Assembly: GCA_949752795.1 (NCBI GenBank)
Contig: OX457061.1
Location: forward strand, 30,136,425 to 30,200,424
Length of the DNA stretch: 64,000 nucleotides
Source of the DNA: Hyperoodon ampullatus
Taxonomy: Eukaryota; Chordata; Mammalia; Artiodactyla; Ziphiidae
Reading direction: 5' to 3'
The notes beneath the pieces were generated by a model. The model searched no databases. It worked only from the letters and a program-made list of their open reading frames with translations, and was not told where the DNA came from. The position numbers were made by a program, and so were the translations under genes. This document shows positions 1 to 10,225 of this stretch, one piece after another. How positions within the stretch are numbered: the first letter of the stretch is position 1; each line of letters begins with the position of its first letter.

Positions 1-79
1 TCCTCCCGGACCGGGGCACGAACCCGTGTCCCCTGCATCGGCAGGCGGACTCTCAACCACTGCGCCACCAGGGAAGCCC
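1..79 (-). mobile_element. CHR-2-type SINE, cut by window edge
   Basis: This is the reverse complement of the tRNA-related head of a cetacean CHR-2 SINE. It reads from the B-box region (CACGAACCCGTGTCC) through the A-box region (CACTGCGCCACCAGG) to the terminal GGGAAGCCC. The poly(A) side lies outside the window. It abuts a Tigger1-like end at 80. Confidence 0.93.
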
Positions 80-284
80 CAACAATAAGTTATTTTTAAT
101 TAAGGTATGTACATTGTGTTTTTAGATATAATGCTATTGCACATATAATAAACTACAGTATACTATAAACATGACTTTTATATTCACTAGGAGACCAAGA
201 ACTTTGTGTGACTTGCTTTATTGTGCTATTTGCTTTATTGCAGTGGTCTGGAACCAAACCTGCAATATCTCTGAGGCATGCCTG
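80..284 (-). mobile_element. Tigger1-like DNA transposon end
   Basis: The segment matches the remembered terminal region of Tigger1 (Tc1/mariner superfamily) in reverse orientation. It contains GTGGTCTGGAACCAAACC and ends in GAGGCATGCCTG, followed by TA at 285-286, the target dinucleotide of this superfamily. Only about 200 bp of the end remains, so it is a non-autonomous or truncated fossil. The SINE at 1-79 appears to interrupt it. Confidence 0.75.
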
Positions 285-286
285 TA

Positions 287-839
287 GTTAACATTAAAAA
301 ATAAAGTAAAACTGTTATTGTGGTCAAAAGTGTACTTATGAACCAATAATGTTAGGCTGCATTCAAATATGTAGAGAAATTCTCTGTGTAGGGAAAACCA
401 AAATAGATATCTAAATATCTTCAAATACATGAATGGATGTTCTCTAGGCAAGTATATACCTCTGGGTCATTTAGGAAAGGAATTTGGCTTTATTTAAGGA
501 GAAATTTACAGGGAGTGGTGAATTTTGCTTGATCAAAGAAAACCTGTCCTATGAGAGTTATCACACGGTTCCAATGAGTGGACATATGGTAAATCAAGAG
601 ACCAATAAGGGAAAGTGCTCTTGTCTTTGGAAGTGTCCATGCATGGCTGGAACCCTATAATATAAGAAATCTGACTGGATGTTTTATAAATTTCCATTTA
701 ACTCAAAGATTCCAAGATTTATTAACAAGTCACAGAAATTTGTTAACGAACCAAAAATATCATACCTTTATATAGCACAACAACTTTTCTTGGATGGGAA
801 AAATGTCAATGATAATACAGTAATAATAATTATTACTGA
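287..839. other. AT-rich unassigned DNA
   Basis: No gene, RNA or recognisable repeat is seen. The short minus-strand frame at 218-451 overlaps the Tigger relic and is not supported as coding. Confidence 0.5.
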
Positions 840-912
840 AAGTTAACTATTTGTGACACACTCACACAAACTCTATGAAATATTATTTGAATCTATATTT
901 TAAAGATGAAGG
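840..912 (-). repeat. MIR, first part, split by L1 copy A
   Basis: Antisense MIR-like sequence: a CTCTATGAAATATTATTTG stretch followed by TTTTAAAGATGAAGG corresponds to the MIR region that usually reads 'ccctatgaggta...ttttacagatgagga'. It resumes at 8172 after the L1. The last 11 bp (902-912) are one copy of the L1 target-site duplication. Confidence 0.65.
902..912. repeat. Target-site duplication of L1 copy A, left
   Basis: AAAGATGAAGG at 902-912 is repeated exactly at 8161-8171, just after the L1 A-rich tail. The pair bounds one retrotransposition event. Confidence 0.9.
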
Positions 913-923
913 GGAGGAGCTTC

Positions 924-933
924 AAGATGGCGG
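924..933 (+). promoter_or_regulatory. YY1-type motif in L1 5' UTR
   Basis: AAGATGGCGG lies 11 bp inside the L1 5' end, matching the YY1 site that positions transcription start in human L1. The function here is inferred by analogy. In copy B the equivalent core is changed (reads AAGATGCCAG on its sense strand). Confidence 0.6.
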
Positions 934-1054
934 AAGAATAAGACGCGGAGATCACTTTCCTCCCCACAAATACATCAGAAATACATCTACACGTGGAACG
1001 ACTCCTACAGAACACCTACTAAATGCTGGCAGAAGACCCCAGACCTCCCAAAAG

Positions 1055-2125
1055 GCAAGACTCCCCATGTACCTGGGTAAGGCAAAAGAAAAAAGAAAAA
1101 ACAGAGACAAAAGAATAGGGACGGGACCTGCACCAGTGGGAAGGAGCCGTGAAGGAGGAAAGGTTTCCTCCGCGAAGCCCCTTCGCAGGCGGAGACTGCG
1201 GGTGGCGGAGAGGGGGAGCTTCAGAGCCATGGAGGAGAGCGCAGCAACAGGGGTGCGGAGGGCAAAGCGGAGAGATTCCCACACAGAGGATCGGTGCCGA
1301 CCGGCACTCACCAGCCTGAGAGGCTTGTCTGCTCACCCTCCGGGGCGGGCGGGGGCTGGGAGCTGAGGCTTGGGCTTCGGTTGGATCGCAGGGAGAGGAC
1401 TTGGGTTGGCTGCGTGAACACAGCCTGAAGAGGGCTAGTGCGCCATAGATAGCTGGGAGGGAGTCCGGGAAAAGGTCTGGACCTGCCTAAGAGGCAAGAG
1501 AGTTTTTCTTGCCTTTGTTTCCTGGTGCGCGAGGAGAGGGGTTTCAGAGCACCGCTTAAAGGAACTCCAGAGATGGGCGCGAGCCGCGGCTAACAGCACG
1601 GACCCCAGAGACGGGCATGAGACGCTAAGGCTGCTGCTGCCGCCACCAAGAAACCTGTGTGTGAGCAAAGGTCACTATCCCACCTCCCCTCCGGGGACCC
1701 TGGGCATCCCGCCACTGCCAGGGTCCCGTGATCCAGGGACAACTTCCCCAGGAGAATGCATGGCATGCCTCAGGCTGCTGCAACGTTATGCTGGCCTCTG
1801 CCACTGCAGGCTCGCCCCGCATCCGTACCCCTCCCTCCCCCCCAGCCTGAGTGAGCCAGAGCCCCTGAATCAGCTGCTCCTTTAACCCCGTCCTGTCTGG
1901 GCAAAGAACAGCCTCCCTCAGGCGACCTACATGCAGAGGCGGGGCCAAATCCTAAGCTGAGTCCCGGGAGCTGTGCAAAAAAAGAAGAGAAAGGGAAATC
2001 TCTCCCAGCAGCCTCAGGAGCAGCGGATTAAATCTCCACAGTCAACTTAATGTAACCTGCATCTGTAGAATAACTGAATAGACAATGAATCATCTCAAAT
2101 TGAGGACGTGGACTTTGGGAGCAAC

Positions 2126-2215
<90 letters not shown>

Positions 2216-2553
2216 CATATATGGATATATATATATTTTCCCCCTTTTTCTCTTTTTGTGAGTGTGTATGCGTATGCTTCTGTGTGTGATTTTGTCAGTA
2301 CAGCTTTGTTTTTACCATTTGTCCTAGGGTTCTGTCTATCCAGCTTTTTTTTTTTTTAGTTCTCAGCACTTGTTATCACTGGTGGATTTGTTTTTTGGTT
2401 TGGTTGTTCTCTTATTTCCATCTTTCTTCTTTTTTAATAACTTAAAAAATTTTTAATTATTATTTTTTGTTTTTTATTTTAATAACTTTTATTTTATTTT
2501 AACTTTTTCTCTCTTTTTTTTCTCCCTTTTATTCTGAGCTGTGTGGAGGACAG
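1055..2553 (+). other. 5' UTR segment absent from copy B; intron-like ends
   Basis: This 1,499-bp part of the copy A 5' UTR is missing exactly from copy B. It starts GCAAGA after AAAAG, which fits a GC-type splice donor. It ends in ACAG after a pyrimidine-rich stretch (about 2504-2534), which fits an acceptor. It is GC-rich at first (CpG-rich about 1130-1420), then contains a TA/CA microsatellite and T-rich DNA. The frames at 875-1366, 952-1311 and 1625-1948 lie in this UTR and show no recognised protein. Confidence 0.6.
2126..2237. repeat. (TA)n(CA)n(TA)n microsatellite
   Basis: Compound dinucleotide repeat: TA units, then about 18 CA units (2170-2206), then TA units with interruptions. It lies inside the L1 copy A 5' UTR, upstream of the putative splice acceptor. 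Confidence 0.95.
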
Positions 2554-3037
2554 GCTCTTGGTCCTCCAGCCAGGCATCAGGGCTGTGCCTCTGAGGTGGC
2601 AGAGCCAAGTTCACGATATTGGTCCATCAGACACCTCCCAGCTCCATGTAATATCAAACGGCAAAAATCCCCCAGAGATCTCCATCACAACGCCAAGACC
2701 CAGTTCCACTCAATGACCAGCAAGCTACAGTGCTAGACACTCTATGCCAAACAACTAGCAAGAAAGGAACACAAACCCACCCATTAGCAGAGAGGCTGTC
2801 TAAAATAATAATAAGTCCACAGACACCCCAAAACACACCACCAGACGTGGACTTGTCCACCAGAAAGAGAAGATCCAGCCTCATCCACCACAACACAGGC
2901 ACTAGTCCCCTCCACCAGGAAGCCTACAAAACCCACAGAACCAACCTTAGCCACTGGGGACAGACACCAAAAACAACTGGAACTACGAACATGCAGCCAG
3001 CAAAAAGGAGACACCAAACACAGTTAAGATAAGCAAA

Positions 3038-3917
3038 AGGAGAAGACAGAGAAACACAGAGCAGATGAAAGAGCAAGGTAAAAACCCACCAGATCTAAAA
3101 AATGAAGAGGAAATAGGCAGTCTACCTGAAAAAGAATTCAGAATAATGATAGTAAAGATGATCTAAAATCTTGGAAATAGAATGGAGAAAATACAAGAAA
3201 TGTTTAACAAGGACCTAGAAGAACCAAAGAGCAAACAAACAATCATGAACAACACAATAAATGTAATTAAAAATTCTCTAGAAGGGATCAATAGCAGAAT
3301 AACTGAGGCAGAAGAACAGATAACTGACCTGGAAGATAAAAGAGTGGAAGTAACTACTACAGAGCAGAATAAAGAAAAAAGAATGAAAAGAATTGAGGAC
3401 AGTCTCAGAGACATCTGGGACAATATTAAACACACCAACATTCAAATTATAGGGGTACCAGAAGAAGAAAAGGAAAGGGACTGAGAAAATATTTCAAGAC
3501 ATTATAGTTGAAAACTTCCCTAATATGGGGAAGGAAATAGTCAATCAAGCCCAGGAAGCACAGAGAATCCCATACAGGATAAGTCCAAGGAGAAACACAC
3601 CAAGACACATATTCATCAAAAATTAAATACAAAGAAAAAATATTAAAAGCAGCAAGGGAAAGACAACAAATAACATACAAGGGAATCCCCAAAAGGTTAA
3701 GAGTTGATCTTTCAGCAGAAACTCTGCAAGCCAGAAGGGAGTGGCAGGACATATTTAAAGTGATGAAAAGGAAAACCCTAAACCAAGATTACTCTACCCA
3801 GCAAGGATCTTATTCAGATTTGATGGGGAAATAAAAACCTTTACAGAGAAGCAAAAGCTAAGAGAATCGAGCACCACTAAACCAACTTTACAACAAATGC
3901 TCAAGGAACTTCTCTAG
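3038..3917 (+). pseudogene. ORF1: L1 ORF1 (RNA-binding protein), disrupted
   Basis: ORF1 of L1 encodes a trimeric RNA-binding chaperone that coats L1 RNA. Here the position aligned to the copy B start ATG reads AGG (3038-3040); the next in-frame Met is at 3065. A TAA at 3164-3166 stops the N-terminal part. The frame then runs 3182-3484 through a coiled-coil-like segment (NSLEGINSRITEAEEQITDL) and the RRM start (NIQIIGVPEEE). Relative to copy B, about 5 bp are missing near 3465-3475, causing a frameshift and a TGA at 3482. The remainder (for example the ETLQARREWQDIFKVM region) is readable in other frames to the natural TAG at 3915-3917. Non-functional. Confidence 0.92.
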
Positions 3918-3966
3918 GCAGGAAACACAAGAGAAGGAAAAGACCTACAATAACAAACCCCCAAAA

Positions 3967-6900
3967 ATGAAGAAAATGGGAATAGGAACATACATATCGA
4001 TAATTACCTTAAATGTAAACAGATTAAATGCTCCAACCGAAAGACATACACTGGCTGAATGGAAACTAAAACAAGACCCATATATATGCTGTCTACAAGA
4101 GACCCACTTCACACCTAGGGACACATACAGAATGAAAGTGAGGGGATGGAAAAAGATATTCCATGCAAATGGAAATCAAAAGAAATCTGGAGTAGCAATT
4201 CTCATATCAGACAAAATAGACTTTAAAAGAAAGACTATTACAAGAGACAAAGAAGGACACTGCATAATGATCAAAGGATCAATACAAGAGGAAGATATAA
4301 CAATTGAAAATATTTATGCACCTAACATAGGAACACCTCAATACATAAGGCAAATACTAACAGCCATAAAAGGGGAAATTGACAGTAATACAATCATAGT
4401 AGGGGACTTTAACACCCCACTTTCACCAATGGACAGATCATCCAAAATGAAAATAAATAAGGAAACACAAGTTTTAAATGATACATTAAACAAGATGGAC
4501 TTAATTGATATTTATAGGACATTCCATCCAAAAAGAACAGAATACACTTACTTCTGAAGTGCTCATGGAACATTCTCCAGGATAGATCATATCTTGGGTC
4601 ACATATCAAGCCTTGGTAAATTTAAGAAAATTGAAATTGTATCAAGTATCTTTTTTGACCACAACACTATGAGACTAGATGTCAATTACAGGAAAAAATC
4701 TATAAAAAATACAAACACATGGAGGCTAAACAATACACTACTTAATAACCAAGAGATGACTGGAGAAATCAAAGCAGAAACTAAAAAATACCTAGAAACA
4801 AATGACAATGAAAACACAATGACCCAAAACCTACAGGATGCAGCAAAAGCAGTTCTAAGAGGGAAGTTTACAGCAATACAATCTTACCATAAGAAACAAG
4901 AAACATCTCAAATAAACAACCTAACCTTACACCTAAAGCAATTAGAGAAGGAAGAAGAAAAAACCCCAAAGTTAGTAGAAGGAAAGAAATCATAAAGATC
5001 AGATCAGAAATAAATGAAAAAGAAATGAAGGAAACAATAGCAAAGATCAATGAAACTAAAAGCTGGTTCTTTGAGAAGATAAACAAAATTGATAAACCAT
5101 TATCCAGACTCATCAAGAAAAAAAGGAAGAAGACTCAAATCAATACAATTAGAAATGAAAAAGGAGAAGTAACAACTGACACTGCAAAAATACAAAGGAT
5201 CATGAGAGATTACTACAAGCAACTATATGGCAATAAAGTGGACAACCTGGAAGAAATGGACAAATTCTTAGAATGGCACAACCTTCCGAGACTGATCCAG
5301 GAAGAAATAGAAAATATGAACAGACCAATCATAAGCACTGAAATTGAAAGTGTGATTAAAAATCTTCCAACAAAAAAAAGCCCAGGACCAGATGGCTTCA
5401 CAGGCAAATTCTATCAAACATTTAGAGAAGAGCTAACACCTAACCTTCTCAAACTCTTCCAAAATATAGCAGAGGGAGGAACACTCCCAAACTCATTCTA
5501 AAAGGCCATCATCACCTTGATACCAAAACCAAACAGGTCACACAAAAAAGAAAACTACAGACTAATATCACTGATGAATATAGATGCAAAAATCCTCAAC
5601 AAAATACTAGCAAACAGAATCCAACAGCACATTAAAAGGATCATACACCATGATCAAGTGGGGTTTATTCCAGGAACGCAAGGATTCTTCAATATACGCA
5701 AATCAATCAATGTGATATACCATATTAACAAATTAAAGGAGAAAAACCATATGATCATCTCAATAGTTGCAGAGAAAGCTTTTGACACAATTCAACACCC
5801 ATTTATGATAAAAACCCTCCAGAAAGTAGGCATAGAGGGAACTTACCTCACCATAATAAAGGCCATATATGACAAACCCACAGCCAACATCGTCCTCAAT
5901 GGTGAAAAACTGAAAGCATTTCCACTAAGATCAGGAACAAGACAAGGTTGCCCACTCTCACCACTCTTATTCAACATAGTTTTGGAAGTTTTAGCCACAG
6001 CAATCAGAGAAGAAAAGGAAATAAAAGGAATCCAAATCAGAAAAGAAGAAGTAAAGCTGTCACAGTTTGCAGATGACATGATACTATACATAGAGAATCC
6101 TAAAGATGCTACCAGAAAACTACTAGAGCTAATCAATGAATTTAGTAAAGCAGCAGGATACAGAATTAATGCACAGAAATCTCTGGCATTCCTATACACT
6201 AATGATGAAAAATGTGAAAGTGAAATTAAGAAAACACTCCCATTTACCACTGCAACAAAAAGAATAAAATACCTAGGAATAAACCTACCTAAGGAGACAA
6301 AAGACCTGTATGCAGAAAATTATAAGACACTGATGAAAGAAATTAAAGATGATACAAATAGATGGAGAGATATACTATGTTCTTGGACTCGAAGAATCAA
6401 CATTGTGAAAATGACTCTACTGCCCAAAGCAATCTACAGATTTAATGAAATCCCTATCAAACTACCACTGGAATTTTTCACAGAAATAGAACAAAAAATT
6501 CCACAATTTGTATGGAAAGACAAAAGACCCCGAATAGCCAAAGCAATCTGGAGAATGAAAAACAGAGCTGGAGGAATCAGGCTCCCTGACTTCAGACTAT
6601 ACTACAAAGCTACAGTAATCAAGACAGTATGGTACTGGCACAAAAACAGAAATATAGATCAATGGAACAGGATAGAAAGCCCAGAGATAAACCCACGCAC
6701 ATATGGTCACCTTATCTTTGATAAAGAAGGCAAGACTATACAATGGAGAAAAGACAGCCTCTTCAATAAGCGGTGCTGGGAAAACTGGACAGCTACATCG
6801 AAAAGAATGAAATTAGAACACTCCCTAACACCATACACAAAAATAAACTCAAAGTGGATTAAAGACCTAAATGTAAGGCCAGACAGTATCAAACTCTTAG

Positions 6901-7786
6901 AGGAAAACAGGCAGAATACTCTATGACATAAATCACAGCAAGATCCTTTTTGACCCAGCTCCTAGAGAAATGGAAATAAAACAAAAATAAACAAATGGGA
7001 CCTAATGAAACTTCAGAGCTTTTGCACAGCAAAGAAAACCATAAACAAGACGAAAAGACAACCCTCAACATGGGAGAAAATATTTGCAAATGAAGCAACT
7101 GACAAAGGATTAATTGCCAAAATTTACAAGCAGCTCAAGCAGCTCAATATCAAAAAACAAACAACCCAATCCATAAATGGGCAGAAGACCTAAACAGACA
7201 TTTCTCCAAAGAAGATATAAAGATTGCCAACAAACACCTGAAAGAATGTTCAACACCATTAATCATTAGAGAAATGCAAATCAATACTACAGTAAGATAT
7301 CATCTCACACTGGTAAGAATGGCAATCATAAAAAAATCTACAAACAATAAATGCTGGAGAGGGTGTGTAGAAAATGGAACCCTCATACACTGTTGGTGGG
7401 AATGTAAACTGATACAGCCACTATGGAGAACAGTATGGAGGTTCCTTAAAAAACTAAAAATAGAACTACCATATGACCCAGCAATCCCAGTACTGGGCGT
7501 ATACACTGAGAAAACCATAATTCAAAAAGAGTCATGTACCAGAATGTTCATTGCAGCTCTATTTACAATAGCCAGGAGATGGAAACAACCTAAGTGTCCA
7601 TCGATAGATGAATGGATAAAGTGGATGTGGCACATATATACAATGGAATATTACTCAACCATAAAAAGAAATGAAATTGAGTTATTTGTAGTGAGGTGGA
7701 TGGACCTAGAGTCTGTCATACAGAGTGAAGTAAGTCTGAAAGAGAAAAACAAATACCGTATGCTAACAGATATATATGGAATCTAA
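3967..7786 (+). pseudogene. ORF2: L1 ORF2 (endonuclease/reverse transcriptase), disrupted
   Basis: ORF2p nicks target DNA and reverse-transcribes L1 RNA. An APE-type endonuclease lies at 3967 to about 4690 (motifs LNVNRLN, QETHF, VGDFNTPLSPMDRS and a DH pair). Reverse transcriptase covers about 5370-6300, with FADD at 6066-6077. A C-terminal C-X3-C-X7-H-X4-C motif is intact (codons at 7352, 7364, 7388, 7403). Lesions: TGA at 4555-4557; a frameshift near 4960-4990; TAA at 5499-5501; small deletions near 6908, 6978 and 7150 shifting frame. The usual Asp in the first RT motif (IDAEKAFD in the family) is Val (codon GTT at 5766-5768), so catalysis would fail even without the stops. Confidence 0.95.
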
Positions 7787-8160
7787 AGAAAAAAAAATGG
7801 TCATGAAGAATCTAGAGGCAAGATGGGAATAAAGACGCAGACCTACTAGAGAATGGACTTGAGGACATGGGGAGGGGGAAGGGTAAGCTGGGACGAAGTG
7901 AGAGAGTGGCATGGACATATATACACTACCAAATGTATAACAGATAGCTAGTGGGAAGCAGCCGCATAGCACGGGGAGATCAGCTCGGTGCTCTGTGATC
8001 AGCTAGAAGGGTGGAATAGGGAGGGTGGGAGGGAGGGAGACGTAAGAGGGAAGAGATATGGGGATATATGTATATGTATAACTGATTCACTTTGTTATAA
8101 AGCAGAAACTAACACACCATTGTAAAGCAATTATACTCCAATAAAAATTTTTAAAAGAAA
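7787..8160 (+). other. L1 copy A 3' UTR and A-rich tail
   Basis: Contains the G-rich tract typical of L1 3' UTRs (GGGGAGGGGGAAGGG near 7869), the conserved 3' end (GTAAAGCAATTATACTCC) and a short A-rich tail. The same 3' end recurs in the fragments at 18775, 21273 and 46017 and helps assign them. Confidence 0.9.
8140..8145 (+). terminator. AATAAA polyadenylation signal of L1 copy A
   Basis: AATAAA about 15 bp before the A-rich tail; consistent with the L1 3' end processing site. Confidence 0.75.
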
Positions 8161-8171
8161 AAAGATGAAGG
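8161..8171. repeat. Target-site duplication of L1 copy A, right
   Basis: AAAGATGAAGG, exact match to 902-912. Confidence 0.9.
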
Positions 8172-8297
8172 AAATTGAGTCTTAATGATGGTACTTGCCA
8201 AAGCGCACAAAGATAGTAAGTATTGCAGTCTGAATTCAAACCCAGATAGCCCTGACTCCAGAGTGACTGATCTTAACCCAACTTGACACTGCTTAAC
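8172..8297 (-). repeat. MIR, second part, after L1 insertion
   Basis: Continues the antisense MIR of 840-912. The part reading GAATTCAAACCCAGATAGCC then TGACTCCAGAGTGACTGATC followed by CTTAACCCAAC matches the MIR tRNA-related half in reverse. Confidence 0.7.
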
Positions 8298-8333
8298 TTT
8301 TTTGCTTAATATTTTGTTGTTGCCCTCTTTTTC

Positions 8334-8546
8334 TTTCTTTTTTTTTTTTTTTTTTCGGTACGCGGGCCTCTCGCCGCTGCGGCCTCTCCCGTTGCAGAGA
8401 ACAGGCTCCGGACGCGCAGGCTCAGTGGCCATGGCTCACGGGCCCAGCCGCTCCGCGGCATGTGGGATCCCCCCGGACCGGGGCACAAACCCGTGTCCCC
8501 TGCATTGGCAGGCGGACTCTCAACCACTGCGCCACCAGGGAAGCCC
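8334..8546 (-). mobile_element. CHR-2-type SINE with 16-bp duplication
   Basis: Starts with poly(T), then TTTCGGTACGCGGGCCTCTC and the GC-rich body, ending GGGAAGCCC: a full-length antisense copy of about 210 bp. Perfect 16-bp target-site duplication TGTTGCCCTCTTTTTC at 8318-8333 and 8547-8562. Retained CpGs suggest a young insertion. Confidence 0.96.
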
Positions 8547-8562
8547 TGTTGCCCTCTTTTTC

Positions 8563-8765
8563 AATCACCTATCTTTCACACCCTGTAGTGAACACATTCA
8601 CCAACACTGTCATTTTACCTTAACAAGAAGTGACTAAACTTAGTTTAATTATGCCTGTCTTTTCAAATGAGGAAAACAAGTTACAAAGAGATTATATCAT
8701 AACAACGAACAGAGCTGAGAGCCAAACTGTAGGTCTAACTGCCCATGCTTAGTGTTTAAATAGCT
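8563..8765 (-). repeat. MIR relic
   Basis: Antisense MIR-like: the stretch CAAATGAGGAAAACAAGTTA then ACAGAGCTGAGAGCC and a degraded tRNA-like end. Boundaries approximate. Confidence 0.55.
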
Positions 8766-9329
8766 TGTCATGGTTGCCTGGGCTTTTCAAGTCTAACTCA
8801 AATGTACCTATGGCCCTCAATTACCTAGTCTTCTCTGCTACTGAGCGCCCTTATTCATTCAAAATGCGAAATACTCATATAACCACGCAGGGTGAGGCAC
8901 TAAGGGGTCATTTCTACTTATTTATAGGACCAAGAGCCTATCACCCTGAATCGTCCTGTTGGTGCTAATGGGGTTCATCTCAGCCAGCTGGGAGGAGGCT
9001 GTTGAATGATTTTCAGTACACATGCTTCAGTTCACACGGTATCTTCTATGGCAGGGGCGTCAGTGGAAACTCTGAAGCCCGGGGCCAGTTTTTCTCTCTG
9101 TCCTTGACTCTAGTGCTCTTTTGACTGACACTGAGAGGCAGGTAGGGAGAAATGAGGCTTCTGAAGATATCTGAGAGTCATTGTCAGATATGAGTAGTTT
9201 TTAAAAAAGGGTTATTAATGCTTATAGTTTTCTACCATGAATATTTTAGCTATTGTATATTTATTAATAACCACAACTACTGCTTAGGAAAGGCCTTCTG
9301 TCTATGCTCACTGGAACTATTAGTATATC
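8766..9329. other. Unassigned DNA
   Basis: No gene or clear repeat seen. Mixed composition; the frames here are short and have no recognisable motif. Confidence 0.4.
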
Positions 9330-9710
9330 CTCCTAACTGGTTTCCCTGCCTCGGAATTCTCCCTTCAGATTACCATCCACACTGCTACAGTCATTCTAAT
9401 ATACAAATTTATCTGAGTAATTTCCCTGCCTAAAATTCTCCATTCGTTCCCCATTGCATAGAGGATAAAATCCAAATTCTCTAGTCTTATATATAAGGAC
9501 CCTCTGGCCCCAATCCATTCCTATATCCTTTTGTCCTGAAAGACAAAACACACAAACACATACATACATATATACATCTCTATATCTGCATACATCATTT
9601 CTTACCCATAGAACAGATTGTATCTTCCCTGCCTTAGACAAATATATTCCCTTCACAACACTTATTTCAGTGTCTTCCATACATATAGTAGCTGTTCAAT
9701 AAACGCATTT
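9330..9710 (+). repeat. L2-like LINE relic
   Basis: Resembles the remembered 3' region of L2: CCCCATTGCATAGAGGATAA then AATCCAAATTCTCTAGTC, later TAGTAGCTGTTCAATAAACG. A short ACATA-type low-complexity stretch sits at 9545-9590. Boundaries approximate. Confidence 0.5.
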
Positions 9711-9724
9711 CCTCTAATTGGTCT

Positions 9725-9810
9725 AGTAGTATTGAACTATATAATCTTGGCTAAGTGAGTTAATGTCTCTGCAATTCAGTTTTTACCTCAGTTAAATGAA
9801 ATCGATGCAA
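9725..9810 (+). repeat. MIR fragment
   Basis: ATAATCTTGGCTAAGTGAGT followed by a CTCTGCAATTCAGTTTTTACC stretch resembles the MIR core. Confidence 0.45.
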
Positions 9811-9999
9811 TCGCTTTTGAGTCATTGATCTAATATTCTGTAAAACAATGGCACTGCCTTACATCTGAATCTTCTCATAGTGCTTCATGTCAGTGGTTTT
9901 GATGGGACTCATCCTTCACACTCACCTAGTCTTTTAAAAATCATATTATTGGGATTTACGGTGGATTTTAAATTGTTTCCTAGCCTATAATATAATTGG

Positions 10000-10225
10000 G
10001 ATTTGGCAACACTCTGCTAGAGTATTTAGATAGTAAATAGTTTAGCCAGATAGTAAATAGTTTAGCCTTTATAAGAACATGGTGTCTGTCACTAGTTACC
10101 ACTGCCATTGTAGCATGAAAGCAGCCAAAGATGATACATACATGAAAGGGTGTGACTATGTACCAATAAAACTTTATTTACAAAAATAGCTGGTGGGCCA
10201 GACTTAGCCCACAGTCCATCATTTT
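10000..10225 (-). mobile_element. hAT-Charlie-type DNA transposon relic
   Basis: ACCAATAAAACTTTATTTAC then AAAAATAGCTGGTGGGCCAG is a very common non-autonomous mammalian DNA transposon end, here preceded by its middle (TGTAGCATGAAAGCAGCC). Exact family not assigned. It contains a 20-bp tandem duplication (10028-10067). Confidence 0.6.
10028..10067. repeat. Perfect 20-bp tandem duplication
   Basis: AGATAGTAAATAGTTTAGCC occurs twice head-to-tail at 10028-10047 and 10048-10067 with no mismatch, inside the hAT relic. Confidence 0.97.

Larger units (their letters stand above)
913..8160 (+). mobile_element. Full-length L1 LINE, copy A (inactive)
   Basis: A complete non-LTR retrotransposon of about 7.25 kb. 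It runs from the 5' head (GGAGGAGCTTCAAGATGGCG) through a long 5' UTR, ORF1 (3038-3917), a 49-bp spacer, ORF2 (3967-7786) and a 3' UTR with a G-rich tract, to a polyadenylation signal and A-rich tail. An 11-bp target-site duplication flanks it (902-912 and 8161-8171), so both ends are original. It landed inside an antisense MIR. Both ORFs carry stops and frameshifts and the reverse transcriptase has lost a catalytic Asp, so it cannot mobilise itself. Confidence 0.96.

Noticed and set aside
875..1366. 163-codon frame with Arg-rich sequence
   Set aside because: Lies in the GC-rich 5' UTR of L1 copy A; no known L1 or host protein matches and antisense frames of similar length exist.
1130..1420. 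CpG-rich patch as a host gene promoter
   Set aside because: It is inside the 5' UTR of L1 copy A and is explained by the element.
2108..2359. Frame made of Tyr/Ile and Thr/His repeats
   Set aside because: Translation of the TA/CA microsatellite.
4555..4557. Selenocysteine or programmed readthrough at the shared TGA in L1 ORF2
   Set aside because: The family has an ordinary codon here, no recoding element was seen, and both copies carry many other disabling changes. Shared ancestry is simpler.
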